Of a stretch of DNA of 64,000 nt, positions 58,142 through 64,000 are shown in pieces; within the stretch, counting starts at the first letter, position 1, and every line of letters starts with the position of its first letter. Location of the stretch: positions 2,345,693 through 2,409,692 of the forward strand of contig SAXG01000001.1 in assembly GCA_012932865.1 (NCBI GenBank), in the 5' to 3' direction. The notes under the pieces are model-generated. The model made no database searches and was not told the origin of the DNA. It saw nothing but the letters and a program-made list of their open reading frames with translations. The translations under genes and the position numbers were made by a program. This DNA is from Amylostereum areolatum (Eukaryota > Basidiomycota > Agaricomycetes > Russulales > Stereaceae).

Positions 58142-58803
58142 TCATCCTGCGGTCTCGACACCTTCCGGAATGGCCCCATCTGGCGCGGTGCTCGGGTCCA
58201 TGAAATTGTGGTTACATTTTGTGCAGACGAAGAAGAGGATCATGCGCGTCTCCTTGCGCTTGGATTGGTCTTGGAAGAAGACGGCGCTGAACGCGAGGGA
58301 ACAAGTGTGAGAAAGGGGGTTGGAAGGTGGCAGGATGGACGGGCGGGAAGGAGAAGGTGGAGGAGACGCGGTTGAACTCACTCATCCTGGCCACAATTGG
58401 GGCAAGAGATGTTGGAGTGAGCCTGGACAGGAAGGCATGAGGATACATGCGCGCGACAAGGAAAGAAAGGAACGCACGAGGGTGGGGTCAACACCAAGGT
58501 CCGCGATGACGCCGACTTGCTCTCTACCGACGCCCCGTATCGTCAGACAACAGCGCATATAGCGGCAAAGTAAGACGCACTTTGTGACGGTGAGGAGATC
58601 GTTCTTGTACACGCAGCTGTTCTCGCCGATCTCGTTGTAGTTGCAGATGCGGCAGGCGTAGACCATCAGCCGGCGGTCGGGGTCGGCCTTGGGGTACAGC
58701 AGATTGTTACATTCTGAGCAAAAGTGAAGTGAGGCCTAGACAAAGAGAAACGTGCGTGAGACTGGGGTATTAGAAGGCAGAGACGGGCAGAGAAACGGAC
58801 CAT
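58142..58803 (-). CDS. RPB9: RNA polymerase II subunit RPB9
   Basis: Small zinc-binding subunit of RNA polymerase II, involved in start-site choice, fidelity and transcript cleavage. The N-terminal zinc ribbon reads FCSECNNLLYPKADPDRR then ACRICNYNEIGENSCVY. Next comes the conserved VGVIADLGVDPTL, then the second ribbon with CPNCG and FFVCTKCNHNFMDP, which align with yeast Rpb9. The product is about 130 residues, normal for the family. Exons join with correct phase across short introns (for example TVTK to EQVGVIADL). The proposed ATG 58801-58803 is immediately followed by a GT donor, so exon 1 would contribute only Met, giving MASLHFCSEC; an upstream alternative cannot be excluded. The stop is at 58142-58144. 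Confidence 0.93.
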
Positions 58804-59856
58804 GGCAGAATGCAAGCGTTGAGCCCGACGACTCGACGACTCGTCTCAGTTTGCTCGCTAGAGAGCTTAGTCAGCCGTTCGCTGGGCGCGTCGGCCCGAC
58901 GGCGGGATGGGACGTTTATGGCGAGTCGGCGTGAGCACCCTATAAGAATTTAATATTTACCCATCGTATCTTTGAAAAGGTGATGACTGTACACTCAAAC
59001 TAGTCTCGTTCCTAGACGTAAGGGAGGGAGTTGTGCAGGGGATGATCGATGATCACAGAGGAGGAGGTTATAAGTAGAACAACCGGACGTTGAACGTTGG
59101 GCATTGGAAATTAGATGTTGAACACTACGGAACTTGCGGAGAGATCGCTGTTGAAGTTGTGTTGAAGTCTCAAAAGCGGCACTGGAGCTGGCAGACAGCA
59201 CGCTCACAGTGCACCAGTACACGCGCAGGGATCTGGTTCTGTAGGAATGCAATCTGTACAACAGGCATTGTTCATCGTGGATCCCGTCCAAACGTGGTCA
59301 AACTTTAAATTTAAGCTTCAAGGCGGACGACGCAGTCCAATATAGCGCGAATCCAGAATCTGATGAAGGAAGAAAGCGCAAACGCCTGTAGGCTGTGGGA
59401 CACTATGTAGGGGACACTCAAAGTCTCAAAAGGTCTCGAACATAGGCTGGCTCGGAAAATTCCACGGTTGATCATCGCGAAAAATAAAATAGCACCGGCA
59501 CTGCGGACAACAACTAGGGCCAGCTGTACTTCTCCGGAGTCCGAGGTACCAAGTAAGCACTTACGAGGGTTGCCTCCATCGACGTTAGCTGGGATCGCCG
59601 GACCATGATTACAAACTTACATAGGCTGTAGCAGGCGCGATGTGGCGTGGTTGGGATGTGCGTTTGACAGACATTATAAAATACAAATGCATGAGTGATA
59701 TGTGTGGGGGATGCGGCGTGGAGGTAGGTATCGAGTACATCTGGACAGGCGACGACAACACTTGACTGAACAAACAATCACCAGTATGAAGGCTGTTTGC
59801 TACAGACCACAACGTCATCAGTACTTGATCATGAGAAGTGAAACCGACATAACGCA
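58804..59856. other. Intergenic stretch
   Basis: About 1 kb with no supported gene. It includes ggacgttgaacgttgg at 59085-59100 near other TTGAAC words. The first part should hold the RPB9 promoter. Confidence 0.5.
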
Positions 59857-60486
59857 CTAGGCATTCTCCAAGTCCCACCACCACTGAGTTTGATCTTGAA
59901 TCCCGAGCTCGTCGCGAATAATGGCCACGGCTTGCTCCTCTACCCTCCAGGGCATTACCGTATCCGCCATTGAGAAGTTGGAATACAAAGAAATGACATG
60001 TATATAATCCGCTGACAGCGGTCGCTCGCGCTTGAGGGCGACTCCGCATTTGGCTCGGAGGTAGTCGAGCACCTTGAATAGAGCCACCGCAAATTCAGGC
60101 TTCTCCGGATCCCATTCCATAAGGTTGTTTCGGACGACACAGGCGACCAATTGCTGGTCGGAGCACGCGAGGCCCCAGTGGAGAAGCGGTTTGTTCTGGC
60201 GGGTGAGAGTCGGTATTAATTCGTAGGGGATCTCCTTCATAGGGGGGTGCGTCTTGACAGCAAGTGCAAATTTCTACGAGGGATGAATTAGGTGAAAGGA
60301 GGAAAAGAAGGATTGCAATACAAAACGCACTTTGCGGGAGGCTTCGATTGCACGAGCGGTAAGTTTATATCCTGTGACGGGGTCGATGATAGGATAGCCT
60401 TCAGAGTCGCGTTCAGTTTCCATACATGGGTCTGGACCCGGATGCGGTCGAGTGGAAAGTAGGTCGAAGCTTCGTACGACGGGCAT
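59857..60486 (-). CDS. Unknown two-exon protein
   Basis: Not recognised. ATG 60486 gives MPVVRSFDLLSTRPHPGPDP, then YPIIDPVTGYKLTARAIEAS and a donor after SRK. The acceptor near 60274 restores the frame at KFALAVKTHPPMKEIPYELI. The second exon is rich in helices (LLHWGLACSDQQLVACVVRN, FAVALFKVLDYLRAKCGVAL) and ends QDQTQWWWDLENA at 59857. The predicted length is about 190 residues. The exon join, the TATA box about 65 bases upstream, and even codon content support a real gene. No catalytic motif, signal peptide or membrane segment is evident. It faces away from the gene at 61094. Confidence 0.65.
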
Positions 60487-60547
60487 TGCGGTAGACGGCG
60501 ACAGTGGGAGTATTAGGTTAAATAAGCGCTCAGTGTTCGAATCGCGT

Positions 60548-60554
60548 TATATAT
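60548..60554 (-). promoter_or_regulatory. Candidate TATA box
   Basis: Minus-strand TATATAA lies 62-68 bases upstream of ATG 60486, a suitable position for that gene. Confidence 0.5.
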
Positions 60555-60992
60555 GGGCTTCGGAAAATGCGGCCCGGGGGACACAATGAGGCCGATTTCT
60601 TTTGTTCGCCTGTTTCGTACATACTAAGTACTTCATCTTATTGCCTTGCGGCAGTGTTTCTTTCATAAGGCCACCGGAAAAGTATCTCCCCGCTCATTTC
60701 TCATCTTCGATACTGACTTTCACGATCATAGCGACACCAACGGGCCGCAGCCTACTAAACCCTCACTGTCCACAAGTACCATGACTTTGTGATAGTACTA
60801 TTGTGGCCTTGTCCGGACAGAGGCTCCCTCCGTTTGCCCATATGCCTAAGGACAGGAGCCCATAGTTCCGGTTGTGCTGCCTCATTCGGACTCACAATGC
60901 ACTGTGCCACGAGGCAATCCCCATTGTGCTGCTCCGTGACATTTTCGCGTGGTTTGTTGTTCGTCGGGTCTTGATTTTCTTAACCGACTACA
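60555..60992. other. Divergent promoter region
   Basis: About 440 bases between two divergent unknown genes, each with its own TATA-like element at the edge. No gene seen inside. Confidence 0.5.
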
Positions 60993-61000
60993 TATAAATA
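60993..61000 (+). promoter_or_regulatory. Candidate TATA box
   Basis: TATAAATA lies about 94-101 bases before ATG 61094, followed by a pyrimidine-rich leader, a typical fungal core promoter layout. Confidence 0.55.
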
Positions 61001-61093
61001 TGGAGTGGAACCCCCGTCCGCTGCCTCTCCAATTGCTCTCTCGTCACTCTGAAGTACTCTCTCGTCGTCCCAAAAACTCATTCTCACCGCCTC

Positions 61094-62781
61094 ATGTCGC
61101 TCCGAGTCTCTGAGCCTGGCCCATCCGACCTGACCTCCTTGCCCTCTGAAGATGATATGCCGGTGGTAATCAAATGGATCGACTCCTTAAAGCTCGCAAA
61201 GGAACCCTCTGCTTCGCAAGTGCAGGTGAGTATTGTTGACCGATCTCTGTCGACCCATGGTTGACTGTGTGTACAACATTGTAGACTTTCAACATTGACG
61301 CTAGTCAATTTCACAACACCTTAACACACCTTGTTTTGAAGGCCAAGAAGCTTTCCTCACAGGAGTGGGCGAACTATGGCTTTATAGAACATATTCTCGT
61401 TTACCACTGTCTTATGGCACAACCCGCGGACGCCGCCGATTGTTCCTACTCCCCCAGCGCACAACCCGCCGTCATCCACGATCACGAAGGCAAAGGCATC
61501 CCTGACTTCGGAACATTTGTCAACTATTATGATGACGAATCCGATTCCATCCTGGGATTTTTTTGGGAGTCAAAGCGTTCGGAGCAATTTGACTGGGCCA
61601 CCAGCGATCTGGAACTAGAGAGAGCATTCTGCGCAGATGTTCCACAACTCAACACCTACGCCTTGCTCAGCTTCAAACGATGGCCTGACATGACCAAGCT
61701 GACTGTCTTCTATTCCCAAGGAGCAAGGTTTACGGTCTTAAAATATGTCCGTCCCACTCCTGGAATTATCGATATGTCATCTTCCGACATTGACTTATTC
61801 CCCGACCTGTTTCCCCGACCTGTTGCGGGCCAAGGCTCTAACCTCCCATCTTCCCCCCGCTCCGACAATGACGGTGACGACTACCATATTACCACTGCGT
61901 CCGAAGAAATTGTCGGCTCACCCATTCCCGCACAACCACTTGGTCAAATCCCCCCTTTCCCTACTAATGATGATGGCCAACAACCACTTCCCGCGCCTTC
62001 CTTCCAGCACGGTGGCCGGGCTGGTCAGGCAGCTCAGCCGTCCCTGCCCCAGACTCCGCAGGGTGTGCAAACCAACGCATCACATCCTCGGACACCCTTC
62101 AAACGGCGTGGTCAATACGCTGCTGTTGTCGATCCCTTGTTCAAAGCTCTTTTAGAGGAGTACGAGAGGGCCTTGAGACCCGACGTCGAGTACTTTGCGG
62201 AACCTATGTTTCAACTGTCCGGCAGAAACATGGTTCTGAGCCCTTGTCTCCGACATGCCTTACGGGAAGCTTCCAAAGACCCTCGCCTCTCCCTGAAATT
62301 TCGAGAATCGTGGCTCGACTGCGACGAAACCGAAGACGTTGAACCTCGTTCAGATTCAATTGTTCGTACTCGTCTTTCGAAATATATAACATCCTCCCTG
62401 ATTCTTCGTCTACAGGAAGCGGCGGTAAAAATGATCGACGCTGCGCGTGCGGCAACTCTGGACAAGTTTCGGGAACCCATCCGCGCTCTTCGTTCAAGTT
62501 CTCCAACAGGCAGCTCGACGACAACTCCTTCGTCCGGAGATCTCTACCATCCCAGTGAACAGATCGATCAGAGCTCCGAGTCACAGCCAAAAACCCCTGC
62601 GTTGGCAGCTGCAATAGGTTTCCATAACTTACCACCTGCACCACGTGGAGTGACGGTAGAAGCTGCCATCGATCCTGAGTCTTCGCCTTCTGCTCGTCAT
62701 GGTAAACGCAAGCGCCTGAACAGTACAAGGCGGTATCAACGTGAGTTCATGCCGGTTGTCCTTATCATCTCAACTTGCTGA
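61094..62781 (+). CDS. Unknown protein with disordered centre
   Basis: Not recognised. ATG 61094 gives MSLRVSEPGPSDLTSLPSED. One intron (about 61226-61284) leads to a long second exon. Its first part has WANYGFIEHILVYHCLMAQP, FGTFVNYYDDESDSILGFFW and LLSFKRWPDMTKLTVFYSQG, which look like a folded alpha/beta region. The centre is Pro/Gln/Ser-rich and probably disordered. The last part is helical (ITSSLILRLQEAAVKMIDAA) and basic near the end (GKRKRLNSTRRYQ). Read through, the frame stops at 62779-62781; alternatively a GTGAGT donor at about 62741 splices to about 62813 and adds a short different tail. A nuclear role is only a guess from the basic cluster. Confidence 0.65.
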
Positions 62782-62899
62782 TAATCAACCGTCTCACTCA
62801 TTTCTTATTCAAGCCCTTAGGCACACTGACTCAGAGGAGATGTAGTCGAAGTCAAGTCAAAGTAACGAAATGGGGAACATAGTAGTGCTTGATAAATGC

Positions 62900-63640
62900 T
62901 CGAGTAATACTAGTATCAATGATCGCTGGGAGGTTGCAGCTTTGGAGAATTGCATGTATGTCTCTAGTGTGTACTAGTATGACACTTCCGAGTTCCGCGT
63001 CTTCTCCAGATGCGCGCAAAGATAGCCGGCAAAGACTGGGTCCCTCGTCGGTCATCCTATCAAGAGTCAGAACATACAGACTCAAACTTTGTTTCATTCC
63101 GGGAATTGACGCCCGCTCGCGCCATCAAGCTCAAGTGCGTCGATAGTGTATCGTTCTGCGCGGGAAACGAGGATGAGGACGTGACCCACTTGCGAAATAC
63201 CATGTAGACGTAGACGTACCACCGTTGCCGTAGATTTCGCCAGGCGTGCCATTGTTGAAACGGATAACAAGGGGATCCAAGCTCAGCACCCCATGCGTGG
63301 TCGAACAGTCTGTGTAGGGTACCTGCATACAACGTCGGTATCAGGAGTGAAAACAAGCAAGAAGCGATGCTTGCGCACCGAGTTTGTCTCCGAATACGCA
63401 ATGTCGTGCAGGAAGTCTTGGAACAAAGTCACATACTAGATTGCCGTCAACACTACCACGATCTAACCCACATAATAAAGCAACTGACCTCGTTCAAATA
63501 ATGCGTCCCATCTGCCTGGGTCAAGTTCGTGGTCGTCACGATTCCTTCAATTTCATTTCTTCCTGCCCACTGGACATTGCTTGCATGTTTGTTGACATCA
63601 GGGGATAAATGGCAAGATGACCATGGCTGGATAAACCTTT
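62900..63640 (-). CDS. Unknown protein fragment, possibly secreted
   Basis: Not recognised. Several minus-strand exons can be joined: VQWAGRNEIEGIVTTTNLTQ with DGTHYLNE, then TLFQDFLHDIAYSETNS with a GT donor, then VPYTDCSTTHGVLSLDPLVI and RFNNGTPGEIYGNGG, and a possible end around HVLILVSRAERYTIDALELD. The several Asn-x-Ser/Thr sites and beta-rich content would fit an extracellular protein, but no signal peptide was located and the 5' end is unclear. It may be incomplete or decaying. Confidence 0.35.
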
Positions 63641-64000
63641 ATGTTGGCAGATCATCGGTGATTTTTCTCTAAGGGGTCTCAAGCCAGGTGAGAACCAGTA
63701 GTGCTGACGGAGTCTGTCAACTCTACTCGGATGAGATCATATATCAGGCTAGATCAAGTCTGATCAGAATATTTCGGGCTGCTCATCTCAGACAGGCCTG
63801 GTTATGACCAGTTGAGTTGACGAAGTCCGTCATGTCTATCCAGGTTCGTCAGGCCGATCGCTCCTGTTCAGCTCCGACATAATCATCAACCCAAATCTGG
63901 AATACTATAGATGGCACAATTGGCCCATTGTCACCGTGCAGATAATGTCTTTCAACTATGCTGACCTACGGCAGGTGTATGTGACTTTATAAAGCTAGGC
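63641..64000. other. Window edge, no supported gene
   Basis: About 360 bases. Two loosely similar stretches (tgacggagtctgtca near 63708 and tgacgaagtccgtca near 63818) form a weak direct repeat. No gene seen. Confidence 0.4.

Noticed and set aside
1..64000. tRNA or rRNA genes
   Set aside because: I looked for tRNA T-loop words (gttcgaatc type) with matching stems, and for rRNA-like blocks, and saw none by eye; a covariance-model scan would be decisive.

Overview
The window looks like nuclear DNA of a mushroom-forming basidiomycete (Agaricomycetes). Coding regions are cut by many introns of about 50-65 bases with GT...AG ends. The recognisable families fit that clade: a Zn2Cys6 regulator, an ArAE_2-type transporter, a GH18 chitinase, RPB9, API5, DUF6698, a fungal TET/JBP-like dioxygenase, a Plavaka transposase and a C2-NACHT-WD40 STAND protein. 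All assignments come from reading the sequence, with no database search. Spans given for genes include introns.

Layout. 1-2835: no convincing gene. 2836-16526: a conventional gene block, with a Zn2Cys6 transcription factor (+), a multi-membrane-segment ArAE_2/DUF2421 exporter-like protein (+), an API5-family protein (+) and a secreted GH18 chitinase (-). 16527-19800: gene-poor, with a 28-bp minisatellite. 19728-46871: a repeat-rich accessory island. It holds a DUF6698 gene between 17-bp direct repeats, a TET/JBP-like 2OG-Fe(II) dioxygenase, several unrecognised coiled-coil or low-complexity proteins, two adjacent large unknown genes (the second with a C-terminal MYND finger), an array of degenerate NotI-like palindromes, a gene built from tandemly duplicated 120-nt exons, a Cys-cluster protein, a 15-bp minisatellite, a divergent pair of unknown genes and an apparently intact Plavaka transposase. 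48760-54506: a STAND/NLR-like protein with 14 WD40 repeats (-). 56790-57440: the broken remains of a second GH18 chitinase. 58142-58803: RPB9 (-). 59857-63640: unknown genes.

How it fits together. The two flanks are ordinary chromosomal genes (transcription, transport, cell-wall turnover, RNA polymerase II). The centre is dominated by lineage-expanded fungal families and mobile DNA, including a candidate 5-methylcytosine oxidase next to a DUF6698 gene and about 20 kb from a Plavaka transposon. That pairing of a DNA-modifying enzyme family with transposons and fast-evolving unknown genes is the most interesting aspect of the window. The API5 gene contains two frame disruptions, and the transporter and one coiled-coil gene each contain one. 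All shift the frame by +1, which may be assembly error or real decay, so exact protein models there are tentative.
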